Assembly: GCA_036011305.1 (NCBI GenBank)
Contig: DASCNA010000166.1
Coordinates: 1 to 25,373 of the forward strand
DNA: 25,373 bases
Direction: 5' to 3'
Source: DASCNA01 sp036011305
GTDB taxonomy: Bacteria; Verrucomicrobiota; Lentisphaeria; Victivallales; GWF2-38-69
Shown here: piece by piece, positions 16,797-24,361 of the stretch
How positions within the stretch are numbered: the stretch's first letter is position 1
How the letters are laid out: every line of letters starts with the position of its first letter
Made by a program: the position numbers and the translations under genes
Notes under the pieces: generated by a model
Seen by the model: the letters and a program-made list of their open reading frames with translations, nothing else
Told to the model about the DNA's origin: nothing
Databases searched by the model: none

Positions 16797-17987
16797 TTAA
16801 AAATAAGCAGGTGGTGGCAGTATCGGCAGAGGTTTGTTGAACTGATTGCCAGGATTATTTATAGGAATAGTAACAGGTGTATGAGTATTATCTGCTATTG
16901 GCCCATTATTATCAATTGATGAATATTGGTTAACTAAATTATTCCACCCTCCGAATGGTGTCAGTAGCATATTATTGCTATCAATTAAACCAAAATTTTC
17001 TGACCGGTTATAAAACCTGAACACACACCCTCCACATATAACATCAGCCATATTTTTGCCAAAAACAGTTTTGTTCCCGAAAACATAAGGTATTTGAGTC
17101 CATGATCTGGCATTGTTCATGTCAACACAATCTTTTCCCCCGTATTCTGTTAAGATAATTGGTGCATATCTTGCTATTGGTGCAAGAAGATTATAAAGAT
17201 TTAGATAGGCATTCATACGTCCCGTATCATCTCCACCATTCCATCTATAGGTATTGTATCCAATAAAATCTGCACATTCATCTTTTGATCCTGATATATA
17301 ATAGCTCATCGCATCGAGTGTAAATGATGGATCATCACGCAGAACAACACCTATCGGAATGTTTCTAGGTGCGTACTGTTTCTGATAAGCTTTCAGATAT
17401 TTTATCACACCTTTGACATAGCTTGCAGCCATCGGGTCAGATCCAGCGCCAAATGTACCATTAGAAATAGGCTGTGCTAACAGTTCATTCGAGACAGAAT
17501 AACACAGGACATTAGAATATATATTAAATTTTTTAGCCACAGCTATAACTCTACTACATACTGCAGCTAAATTATAGTTTGCATTAGCATTTCTTGCATA
17601 AATACAAGTAGCAGCTGGACCTCCTGTAACCATTCCAATCATTACATAGATGCCTTTACTGTTCAAGTAATTCATAACCTGGCTGTGGTCCTGAGTTGGA
17701 TCTACCTGATATACACGAATTGTATTAATATTTGCTTTTTTCCAATAGTTTTCATATAGGTTTTCTATATTTTCCAAATTAGCGTCAGAGATAGCATCCT
17801 GAGCTCCAACCGGATTGTCGACCGGCTGAAAACAAATCGCTTTTATATTTATGCGTTTATGTGAGCCGTCATTATAAACGAATTTATTACCGTAAACTGT
17901 TACCGGTATCACATTTGCCTTTGCCAATGGCACTATAATAGTTGATACACAAAGAGAATAAATAAAAACTTTTAATAATTTCTTCAT
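16797..17987 (-). CDS. Secreted GH72-like beta-1,3-glucanosyltransferase
   Basis: The 396-residue protein has a clear signal peptide (MKKLLKVFIY, hydrophobic core, probable cleavage after AKA at 24), so it is exported. The mature part follows fungal Gas/Gel (GH72) enzymes, which cut and re-ligate beta-1,3-glucan. Visible elements are VYGNKFVYNDGS (31-42), NTIRVYQVDPTQDHS (88-102), YSNVLCYSVSNELL with probable acid/base Glu168, ECADFIGYNTYRW (237-249), ILTEYGG with probable nucleophile Glu281, and GGCVFRFYNRSENFGLID (319-336). A Pro-rich tail (371-394) ends the protein, with no carbohydrate-binding or anchoring domain recognised. G+C of two counted 60-base lines is 38% and 48%, above the housekeeping genes. 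It sits right after the tRNA and is flanked by repeat copies A and B, suggesting acquisition. Another clan-A hydrolase family is possible. Confidence 0.75.
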   Translation of the reverse strand: MKKLLKVFIYSLCVSTIIVPLAKANVIPVTVYGNKFVYNDGSHKRINIKAICFQPVDNPVGAQDAISDANLENIENLYENYWKKANINTIRVYQVDPTQDHSQVMNYLNSKGIYVMIGMVTGGPAATCIYARNANANYNLAAVCSRVIAVAKKFNIYSNVLCYSVSNELLAQPISNGTFGAGSDPMAASYVKGVIKYLKAYQKQYAPRNIPIGVVLRDDPSFTLDAMSYYISGSKDECADFIGYNTYRWNGGDDTGRMNAYLNLYNLLAPIARYAPIILTEYGGKDCVDMNNARSWTQIPYVFGNKTVFGKNMADVICGGCVFRFYNRSENFGLIDSNNMLLTPFGGWNNLVNQYSSIDNNGPIADNTHTPVTIPINNPGNQFNKPLPILPPPAYF

Positions 17988-18299
17988 TTTTTTCTTTCTT
18001 TATATTAGTTGATTTTTTATTGTACTGCAGAAAAAAATATTCAATTCCTCTATTGTCTATTTCTGTGCTAAGACAGCTAATTTTGCCTGACATCCAGAAA
18101 GAAACTGGCTGCTGCTTAAACTTCGAAGACATTTATCCGGCCGGAAAACAATAAGGATCATTTTTCAATCTTCTGCATGATCGTACTCTGACTCACTTGA
18201 GAAGAAAATCTTATGTATTTTATAAATAAATCAATTAATAAACCGGCTGTTTTTCCCGACATAGACTAAAACCGGTATAAATTGCTGGTTTGCATAAAG
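17988..18299. other. Gene-free stretch upstream of the glucanase gene
   Basis: I see no convincing gene here. A minus-strand reading frame extends from 18132 into the glucanase 5' end, but it has no recognisable product and probably reflects the open frame. Near 18241-18276 the sequences AACCGG and ACCGGT recur about 30 bases apart, and TATAAA at about 18276 could be a -10 box for the downstream RNA candidate. Confidence 0.4.
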
Positions 18300-18442
18300 G
18301 ATTCCTTACTCCAACAGTCGGAGCTTTAAAGGTGCCTTCGGCGTTTGCTACATGCGAGGAGTTATTAACCGAGCATCCTTCTTTTTATTCCTCGGTTCTT
18401 ACGCCTTCTCACTCGTCGCGTACATGCGCGTGCGCGTTTTTA
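18300..18442 (+). ncRNA. Candidate structured small RNA ending in an intrinsic terminator
   Basis: A GC-rich islet in AT-rich DNA with successive hairpins that read best on the plus strand. CTCC/GGAG pairs at 18309-18323. A stem with three wobble pairs and a TTC loop lies at 18330-18346. An outer stem GCGAGGAG (18354-18361)/CTCGTCGC (18412-18419) encloses a perfect AACCGAG/CTCGGTT stem (18367-18373/18391-18397). CGCGTAC (18417-18423)/GTGCGCG (18430-18436) is followed by TTTTT, as in a Rho-independent terminator. The terminator shares three bases with the outer stem, so the two compete. The wobble pairs fit only the plus-strand RNA. An open frame of 66 codons spans it but has no Shine-Dalgarno. 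No Rfam family is recognised. Confidence 0.55.
18417..18441 (+). terminator. Intrinsic terminator of the candidate small RNA
   Basis: A seven-pair stem, CGCGTAC with GTGCGCG (one T-G wobble), has loop ATGCGC and is directly followed by five T residues. This is the strongest terminator in the accessory region, and no plus-strand protein gene lies upstream to use it. Confidence 0.65.
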
Positions 18443-18543
18443 ATTATTTTAATATTTTTTTATATATATTACGAGTCTATAAAAGGTTAAGAATTAACCT
18501 GTTATGTGCTTGACTATAACAAATTTTCGTGTTCTTGAAAAAC

Positions 18544-18569
18544 GGGATTGTCAAGTTGTTTGATATTCC
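18544..18569 (+). repeat. Near-palindromic element, copy B
   Basis: It begins GGGATTGTCAAG and ends TTTGATATTCC. It matches copy C (read on the minus strand) at 24 of 26 positions and copy A (minus strand) at 22 of 25. It lies 42 bases beyond the stop of the XRE-PAS gene, between it and the RNA candidate. Confidence 0.75.
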
Positions 18570-18611
18570 AGCTAAAGGTTATAAAACCGATAGAATTGTC
18601 CTTTAATTCAT

Positions 18612-20030
18612 CTAATCAGTAATTTCTCTGAGTATTGCACAGGCATAGTTAACACTCTGGTAATTTATATATCTGATATTAGTTTCCGCATGAATTAATC
18701 CCCTTGTCGGGTGATTAATTCTAAACTTGTGATTAGGAGGGCGGTTACCTGTGATAAATGATGAGCGCAGGTATTCTACGTCATCAGGATGAATGCATTT
18801 ATAAAAACAATCCAAATCCATAGTTTTTAATTCGTCAGCATTAAAACCGGTTATCTCCTCATACCTTTTATTAAAAAATATATATCGCTTTGTCTGCAGG
18901 TTAGCGAGGGATACACCTTCATATATGGAAGCGATAGAAGAAGCAAGAACATTGACAATTCTTTCTGCCTTAACCTTTTTAGTTATATCTTTGGTAATAA
19001 AAAATACAACTCCATCCTCATTATAACATTTTTCATGAATAAACTTTCTACTGTTGTCATAAGTCAGTATTGTATAATCTATAACACTTTCATGGACACA
19101 GCTGTTTCGAAATTCATTTACAGCTGCCCTATGATCTTCATGTACAATACGTTTTATCCAAAAGCCACTGCTGCTGAGGTTACTCATCTGAGAATAACCA
19201 GATATCTTTTCAGCAGCCCAGCTTACATAATCATACTTAAGTCTCTTGTTTTTTATATCAGCAAACCAGAAAACAATATCAGCCAAATTGATAACTTTTT
19301 CCAGGAGCTTATGCTTATCAAGGATAATCATTTCGTTAGTCTTCTCCTCTATGTACACAACAATATCCGTAACAGCACCATATGCATCAACAACCGGAGT
19401 TCCGTAAAGCAATCCTTTTCTGTTATTTAGTGATCCTCCTGGAAGCTGTATTTCATATGCAGATACATGTTCACCCGAAAATATTTTCCGTTCAACTGCC
19501 TGCAATGCCACTGCAAATTCCATAGGAAAAACCTGATAACTGTTTCTTCCTACGATGGCCTCGGGAGTTTTGCCAGCTAGACGTGCAAAATGCATATTGG
19601 AAAATTTGAATAAATTATTTGCCCTTTTTTTATACAGGCAGCCTGCTACAGCATCAGTCATATTATTGTAGCAATATATCTTTCTAGCCTGTACTGCAAA
19701 CGCCTCACTCTGTAGATTTAATTTTGTCTGAATGGAATCCAGAAAAACTTTGTCAGCTACAGTCAGTAAACCTTTTATCCGCGACATAATATTTGAATGC
19801 GGCAGTTCAGTACCCATAATTTGATAGTTATCTTCGAAATCTGAAATACTGTTGACATCTACATGCAGGACCTTAGCCAACATAAAAATTTCAGATTTTG
19901 AGGGGATGGAATGCCCTTTCTCCCAATTCCTTACTCGTCTTTCAGATGTACATAACTCATACGCAATCTGTTTTTGCGTTACCCCCAAATCCTTTCGTAT
20001 CTTAGCAATTTTCCTATTCTTAAAACTCAT
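18612..20030 (-). CDS. XRE-family regulator with three PAS-like sensory domains
   Basis: The 472-residue protein opens with an XRE/HTH_3 DNA-binding domain (about 8-62: KIRKDLGVTQKQIAYELC, SERRVRNWEKG, IPSKSEIFMLAKVL). Three PAS-like units follow: about 122-235 (NLFKFSNMHFARLAGKT, then GRNSYQVFP), about 243-352 (LADIVFWFADIKNKRL, then GFWIKRIVHEDHR), and about 357-470 (SIASIYEGVSLANLQ, IFFNKRYEEITGF, IHPDDVEYLRSSF). There is no histidine-kinase, GGDEF or membrane segment, so it is likely a cytosolic one-component regulator whose ligand is unknown. Counted G+C in one line is 40%, above the core genes. No Shine-Dalgarno is evident at the ATG. Repeat copies B and C flank the gene. Confidence 0.88.
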   Translation of the reverse strand: MSFKNRKIAKIRKDLGVTQKQIAYELCTSERRVRNWEKGHSIPSKSEIFMLAKVLHVDVNSISDFEDNYQIMGTELPHSNIMSRIKGLLTVADKVFLDSIQTKLNLQSEAFAVQARKIYCYNNMTDAVAGCLYKKRANNLFKFSNMHFARLAGKTPEAIVGRNSYQVFPMEFAVALQAVERKIFSGEHVSAYEIQLPGGSLNNRKGLLYGTPVVDAYGAVTDIVVYIEEKTNEMIILDKHKLLEKVINLADIVFWFADIKNKRLKYDYVSWAAEKISGYSQMSNLSSSGFWIKRIVHEDHRAAVNEFRNSCVHESVIDYTILTYDNSRKFIHEKCYNEDGVVFFITKDITKKVKAERIVNVLASSIASIYEGVSLANLQTKRYIFFNKRYEEITGFNADELKTMDLDCFYKCIHPDDVEYLRSSFITGNRPPNHKFRINHPTRGLIHAETNIRYINYQSVNYACAILREITD

Positions 20031-20204
20031 ATAAAATCTGCAAAATGTTTAGTGTTAATACCTAATACTAATAACAATATTGTATAATAATATAGCTCTA
20101 TGCCCCTAAAAACAGTAAGCGCGGCATAATCCCATCATAAAATTTAAATATCCCGATTAATGTAGTTAATGTACACTCGACTATCAAGTTTTTTAAGTTT
20201 CAAA

Positions 20205-20231
20205 GGGAATATCAAATAACTTGATAATCCC
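20205..20231 (-). repeat. Near-palindromic element, copy C
   Basis: GGGAATATCAA (20205-20215) and TTGATAATCCC (20221-20231) form an 11-bp inverted repeat with one mismatch and a five-base spacer. On the minus strand it matches copy B at 24 of 26 positions. It lies about 175 bases upstream of the XRE-PAS start. Confidence 0.75.
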
Positions 20232-20320
20232 TTCAATTTAAGGTTCTTACTTCTGATAACAGATGAATAAATATGAAAATTTCCATTTTCTAGTTATTCT
20301 TTATTGTTATTTAGAATCGA

Positions 20321-20584
20321 TCAATTTTTTCTTAATTTCCACATGTTTATTATTTTCTTTTCTTTTTCCTCCTTTTTTTGTTTAATTTTTGTCAAATGTT
20401 CCTCTTTAAAACACAACTCTAAAAAGCTTTCATAATCATTTTCAGAAATAAAACCCTTCATATTATAGAGAGTATTATTTTTATCGTCTTTAATAGGGAA
20501 GTTTACTGATTGCTTATATTTTGACAGAAATTCAATATCTGAATGACAGCTACCTAATATTATTTTTATGTACAGATAATACAA
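20321..20584 (-). CDS. Hypothetical small protein of uncertain start, possibly the 3' part of a broken gene
   Basis: An 87-residue frame read from a TTG at 20584, just after an in-frame stop. It is unrecognised. The N-terminal part (YYLYIKIILGSCHSDIEFL) is hydrophobic to mixed. The C-terminal third is a highly charged Lys/Glu helix (KIKQKKEEKEKKIINMWK). It overlaps the 3' end of a 34-codon frame (20550-20654) that carries a good ribosome-binding site, so a single frameshift near 20555-20585 could have split one gene of roughly 110 codons. It may equally be non-coding. Confidence 0.3.
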   Translation of the reverse strand: MYYLYIKIILGSCHSDIEFLSKYKQSVNFPIKDDKNNTLYNMKGFISENDYESFLELCFKEEHLTKIKQKKEEKEKKIINMWKLRKN

Positions 20585-20654
20585 ATGATTTCATCCATAC
20601 TGGTGTCCTTAATTTACAGGAAATACTTGAAGTTCCATTATAATTTTTATTCAT
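20550..20654 (-). CDS. Small ORF of 34 codons with strong ribosome-binding site
   Basis: ATG at 20652-20654 is preceded by GAGGAG with an eight-base spacer, one of the better Shine-Dalgarno sites in the window. The peptide begins MNKNYNGTSSIS, has a WMKSFVL segment, and ends at TAG (20550-20552). It has no recognisable family. It could be a real small protein or the 5' end of a gene whose frame continues at 20584. Confidence 0.35.
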   Translation of the reverse strand: MNKNYNGTSSISCKLRTPVWMKSFVLSVHKNNIR

Positions 20655-20701
20655 AATATAAACTCCTCATTAATTTTATTTTTAAAGGTTAGTAATGTTA
20701 A

Positions 20702-20730
20702 TCGGGTTATCTGATACTGCTATAACCCGA
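20702..20730 (-). terminator. Hairpin 14 bases after the mgtA stop
   Basis: TCGGGTTAT (20702-20710) pairs perfectly with ATAACCCGA (20722-20730) around an 11-base loop. On the minus strand it follows the mgtA stop codon, but only a weak T-rich stretch comes after, so it may be a terminator or a 3' RNA-protecting stem. Confidence 0.5.
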
Positions 20731-20743
20731 CTAGTATTGATTA

Positions 20744-23431
20744 TTAAATCAGTGTCTTAAATATTCTTATATATACTGTTTTTAATAGTTGTGTCAGTAG
20801 TGCATAAGCTGCTAATATTCCTGCCCACCATGCAAAGTAAATGTAGGGTAGGTTAACTAGACCAAGACTGTGTCCAATACTTGTGAAAGGTATAATTACA
20901 CCTATGATAATGATGAATATAGTCATTATTATCAGTGGGAATGCAGCTCTACTCTGTATGAATGGAATTTTTTCAGTTCTTATCATATGTATGATCAAAG
21001 TTTGAGTTGTTAAACCGACAACAAACCATCCTGTTTGAAATATTGCCTGCTTTGAATCACAATTTGCTTTAAACACGAACCACATGAGAAGGAAGGTGAG
21101 TACATCAAAGATGGAACTTATTGGACCGAAGCATACCATAAATGCTGCTATTGATTTGGCACTCCATCTTCTAGGGCTTTTTACAAATGATTTGTCCATT
21201 CTATCCCATGGAATTGCAATACTTGAACCATCATAAAGCAGATTTTGAAGTAGTAACATTATTGGTAGCATTGGAAGAAAAGGAATAAAAATACTTGCTA
21301 TCATTACACTGAATACATTACCGAAATTTGAACTTGCAGTAATTTTAATATATTTCATTATATTGCCAAAGGTTTTTCTACCTTCTACAACACCTTTTTC
21401 TAAAACAAGAAGACTTTTTTCCAGTAGAATAATGTCTGCTGCTTCTTTAGCGAGGTCTACACCAGTGTCAACTGAAATACCTACATCTGCTTCACGCAGT
21501 GCCAAAGCATCGTTGATACCGTCTCCCATAAAACCGACAACATGATCATTTTTCTTTAATGTTCCCACGATTCTTGCTTTATTATTAGGAGAAAGTTTTG
21601 CAAAAATAGTAACATCTTTGATTTCACTGTATAGATCTGTTTCAGGAATTTTGTCTACTTCTGGACCTGTAAGCATTTTATTACCTTTCAAACCAACATC
21701 CCTGCAGATTTTACTTGCTACAAGTGCATTATCACCGGTTAATACTTTAACTTCTATATCATGTTCTTTAAGTTTTTTCAGTGCTTTTACTGCAGATTCT
21801 TTCGGTGGATCTATGAAAGCTATATATCCTGCAAAAACAAGATCTTTTTCATCACTAACTCTAAAAAAATCTTCTTTCCAGTCATTAATTTTTTTATGAG
21901 CTACAGCAATAACTCTTAAACCGTCTTCTGATAAATCATCTTTTAGTGAAGTAATTTTATTTTTTGCAGCAGAATCAAGTTTTAAGATATTTCCATCTTC
22001 GTCTTCAAAATGAGTACATTTGGCTAAAGTTTCTTCTACAGCACCTTTACAAACAAAATTAATATCATTAGTTTCTTTGTTTTTTAGAATTACGGACATT
22101 CTTCTGCGTACGAAATCAAAAGGAATTTCATCGATTAATGTATATTCGTTTGATATACTGTTAATGCCTTTTTCCTTTGTCTTTTTGACTACAGCTTTAT
22201 CAAGAAGGTTTTTTAAGCCTGTTTGGAAATAACTGTTCAGATATGCATAATTAAGTACCCTGCTAGTCTTTTTACCATCTGCGTTCATATATTTAATGAG
22301 AACAACTTTATCTTGTGTAAGTGTTCCTGTTTTATCCGTACATAATATATCAATAGCTCCGAAATTTTGTATTGCACTCAATTGCTTTACAACAGCTTTC
22401 TTTTTGGCCATTGCAATTGCACCTTTAGCCAGACCTGTATTTACAATCATTGGAAGCATTTCAGGTGTAAGTCCTACAGCTACAGATATTGCAAAAAGAA
22501 ATGCATTTGACCAGTCATGATGAAAGACTCCACTAAGAACGAATACAATAGGTACCATTATGAGCATAAATTTTATCAACAGTTTGCTTACTTTATTAAC
22601 ACCTTTATCAAATGCTGTTTCAGGCCTTTTTCCTAATAGATTAGTTGCCATTGAACCAAAGTATGTGTTATTTCCAGTAGTCAGAACAACTCCAGTCGCA
22701 ATGCCGCTTACAACCGTTGTCCCCATATAGCACATGTTTTTAATATCCAAAATTGAAGATTTTGTTTCTTTTTTATTCGTATTAGGGGCAGAATAATCAT
22801 CTGAACATATCACATTTAAATCTTCATGTTTTTCTATAGGCAGAGATTCACCTGTCATCGCAGATTGTGAAATGAACAGGTCTTTTGTACTTAAAAGACG
22901 TAAGTCTCCAGGTATCATATCGCCTGCTGATAAATTGACAATATCACCCGGTACTACATCTTCAACAGGTATATCCATTCGTTTTGATTTGAAAATGGCT
23001 TTATTCTCTGGATATCTTGTGACAGTTACCTTGTTATGAACAAGTTTTTTTAAGGTTTCCGCTGCTATGATTGCTTTCATTTCTTGCCAGAATCTTAATC
23101 CAGTGCTGATAAAAACCATAACACCCATTACTATCACAGTTTCAAGATCAGATGTTAGAAATGATACAACTAAAAGGAATATTAATATAAGGTTAAATGG
23201 ATTATAAAATGATATCCATAAGATATGATACCATTTTGGCGGTTTATTCGCTTCTACGATATTTCTACCAAAGCCGTTAAGTCTAAGTTCGACGTCTTTT
23301 GGTTTTAAGCCGGCTTTGCTAACTTTTAATTTATCTAATAATATTTTTTCATCACAAGCTGAGCTTTTTCTTATTTGTTCTTCCACTTTTGCGATCGTTT
23401 GATCAATTTTATTTTTCTTTAATTTATTCAT
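20744..23431 (-). CDS. mgtA: MgtA-type magnesium-importing P-type ATPase
   Basis: A P-type (P3B) ATPase that brings Mg2+ into the cell at the inner membrane. Counting from an upstream ATG at 23443, it has an N-terminal cation-ATPase region (about 45-75), membrane helices at about 77-97 and 102-118, the actuator domain with TGES (197-200), helix-4 motif VGLTPEMLP (323-331), phosphorylation site DKTGTLTQ with Asp370, a hinge GDGINDALALREADVGIS, and C-terminal helices. The total is about 895 residues, as usual for MgtA. I chose the ATG at 23431 (residue 5 of the longer frame) because GGTGA sits six bases before it; the upstream ATG has poor spacing. It has a long upstream region (23432-24014) with a small Pro-containing ORF and hairpins, suggesting leader control. 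Other P3B-like transport cannot be excluded. Confidence 0.88.
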   Translation of the reverse strand: MNKLKKNKIDQTIAKVEEQIRKSSACDEKILLDKLKVSKAGLKPKDVELRLNGFGRNIVEANKPPKWYHILWISFYNPFNLILIFLLVVSFLTSDLETVIVMGVMVFISTGLRFWQEMKAIIAAETLKKLVHNKVTVTRYPENKAIFKSKRMDIPVEDVVPGDIVNLSAGDMIPGDLRLLSTKDLFISQSAMTGESLPIEKHEDLNVICSDDYSAPNTNKKETKSSILDIKNMCYMGTTVVSGIATGVVLTTGNNTYFGSMATNLLGKRPETAFDKGVNKVSKLLIKFMLIMVPIVFVLSGVFHHDWSNAFLFAISVAVGLTPEMLPMIVNTGLAKGAIAMAKKKAVVKQLSAIQNFGAIDILCTDKTGTLTQDKVVLIKYMNADGKKTSRVLNYAYLNSYFQTGLKNLLDKAVVKKTKEKGINSISNEYTLIDEIPFDFVRRRMSVILKNKETNDINFVCKGAVEETLAKCTHFEDEDGNILKLDSAAKNKITSLKDDLSEDGLRVIAVAHKKINDWKEDFFRVSDEKDLVFAGYIAFIDPPKESAVKALKKLKEHDIEVKVLTGDNALVASKICRDVGLKGNKMLTGPEVDKIPETDLYSEIKDVTIFAKLSPNNKARIVGTLKKNDHVVGFMGDGINDALALREADVGISVDTGVDLAKEAADIILLEKSLLVLEKGVVEGRKTFGNIMKYIKITASSNFGNVFSVMIASIFIPFLPMLPIMLLLQNLLYDGSSIAIPWDRMDKSFVKSPRRWSAKSIAAFMVCFGPISSIFDVLTFLLMWFVFKANCDSKQAIFQTGWFVVGLTTQTLIIHMIRTEKIPFIQSRAAFPLIIMTIFIIIIGVIIPFTSIGHSLGLVNLPYIYFAWWAGILAAYALLTQLLKTVYIRIFKTLI

Positions 23432-23472
23432 TTTTATCACCATCCTGGTTATTCTGTTTTACAGTTCTTCTA

Positions 23473-23516
23473 CCCAATAAATGAATTAGGATATATGGTT
23501 CATTTATATTTTTGGG
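23473..23516 (-). promoter_or_regulatory. Stem-loop in the mgtA 5' region
   Basis: CCCAA (23473-23477) and AAATGAA (23479-23485) pair with TTCATTT (23499-23505) and TTGGG (23512-23516), making a stem with an internal asymmetry and a 13-base loop. It ends about 40 bases before the preferred mgtA start. A second, smaller stem, TCCC/GGGA, lies at 23571-23592. Their role in mgtA control is inferred. Confidence 0.4.
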
Positions 23517-23939
23517 AGTATTAAAATAGAAGAAATAGATTATTAAACTTCAGTAATTTTGACAAAGAAATCCCTTATAATTATTTATGGGAAATTATAT
23601 AAAAGTGTTATTACTATCAGAATTTAAATATTTATAAAAAGAAAATTTACATAATATTTATGTGAATATCATTAGCAGAATAGGAATATTAAGTAAACGA
23701 TATGACAGATTCTTGTCTTTTTATCCTTTAATAAATTTATCAGGATGAAGTATGAGCTTATCTGCATTTAACGTAATTAATATAAATCAAAAACCGTTAT
23801 CACTATTTGCTTTAAATTCACTATATTAGTTAATTTATATTTTCAGTATATTTTAAATATCACAGTAATTATCTACAGGAATTCAAACACCTTATATAAA
23901 GTAAATAGAATATAGAAATTGCTAAAGTTTAGAATTTAT

Positions 23940-23955
23940 TTTCTGTTAACAGAAA
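23940..23955. promoter_or_regulatory. 16-bp perfect palindrome TTTCTGTTAACAGAAA
   Basis: A perfect palindrome with no spacer, containing the stop codon of the small leader ORF. There is no T-tract after it, so a protein-binding site or short stem is more likely than a terminator. Confidence 0.45.
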
Positions 23956-24014
23956 CAACTCGGAGGTTTTAGAGGTAAATAGTAAAAATTGTTGTTAAAA
24001 TTATTTTTAATCAT
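23946..24014 (-). CDS. Putative 22-residue leader peptide upstream of mgtA
   Basis: ATG (24012-24014) is preceded by AAGGAGGG with a nine-base spacer, the strongest Shine-Dalgarno in the window. The peptide is Asn-rich at first (MIKNNFNNNFYY), then LPLKPP and a CFC end, and stops at TAA within a 16-bp palindrome. It lies 514 bases before the mgtA start on the same strand. Enterobacterial mgtA also has a short Pro-containing leader (mgtL), though that one carries acidic residues and lies closer. The sequences are not alike and the parallel is inference. It could be an isolated small protein. Confidence 0.4.
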   Translation of the reverse strand: MIKNNFNNNFYYLPLKPPSCFC

Positions 24015-24292
24015 TGTTAATATCCCTCCTTCCGGTCCTTTTTTTTCTTTTTGAATTATAAAATATAAATTGCCAATTTGCTCATGCAGCTGGCTATGCA
24101 TTTTTATGACAGTATTTTTTCTAATGCTTTAATCATAAAAACATTAGGAATATAAACTTAAGTTTTATATTTACAACTATTTTTTTACAGTTTATCTACA
24201 AACAGACCATAGTTTCTTTATCTTTTGTAAATCTTTATTATATAATAGGGTGGTATATTTAATGTGAGTGAGTTTTGGTTTATAACTATAAA

Positions 24293-24337
24293 TGGTGATT
24301 TACCGTATGTTCGAGTTCCGTCGGAATCACCATTTTT
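24293..24337. repeat. Degenerate copy of the tRNA-Ile2 3' end with hairpin; candidate island boundary
   Basis: Bases 24305-24337 match 16527-16559 (T-arm, acceptor 3' strand, CCA and following T-run) at 26 of 33 positions, including unbroken GTTCGAGT and CACCATTTTT. No D-arm or anticodon arm precedes it. The segment also forms a hairpin GGTGATT (24293-24299)/AATCACC, with inner CCG/CGG, flanked by TTTTTT on the plus strand. It therefore could terminate transcription as well. No integrase gene is visible in the interval. Confidence 0.45.
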
Positions 24338-24361
24338 TCACAGAAGTATATGTTTTATAAT

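Larger units (their letters stand above)
23444..24361. other. 918-base gap upstream of mgtA
   Basis: It contains the putative mgtA leader (small ORF at 23946-24014, palindrome at 23940-23955, hairpins at 23473-23516 and 23571-23592) and the degenerate tRNA 3'-end copy with its hairpin (24293-24337). Elsewhere it is AT-rich with no supported gene. I looked for M-box magnesium riboswitch landmarks and did not recognise them. Confidence 0.6.

Noticed and set aside
17887..18132. Minus-strand 81-codon frame overlapping the glucanase signal peptide
   Set aside because: It shares about 100 bases with a better gene in another frame and has no recognisable product.
18290..18490. 66-codon protein across the GC-rich islet
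   Set aside because: No Shine-Dalgarno, odd composition, and the hairpin and terminator structure explains the sequence better.
16764..20231. Integron attC sites
   Set aside because: The elements occur once per gene but lack the attC core sequences (GTTRRRY and RYYYAAC) in the right places, and no integron integrase is present.
23444..24014. M-box (ykoK) magnesium riboswitch upstream of mgtA
   Set aside because: I did not find its conserved landmarks; a covariance-model search would settle it.
24154..24165. AAACTTAAGTTT palindrome
   Set aside because: Short, AT-rich, and expected by chance in this composition.
24264..24337. Complete second tRNA gene
   Set aside because: Only the T-arm and acceptor 3' end are recognisable; D-arm and anticodon arm are absent and the T-stem does not pair well.
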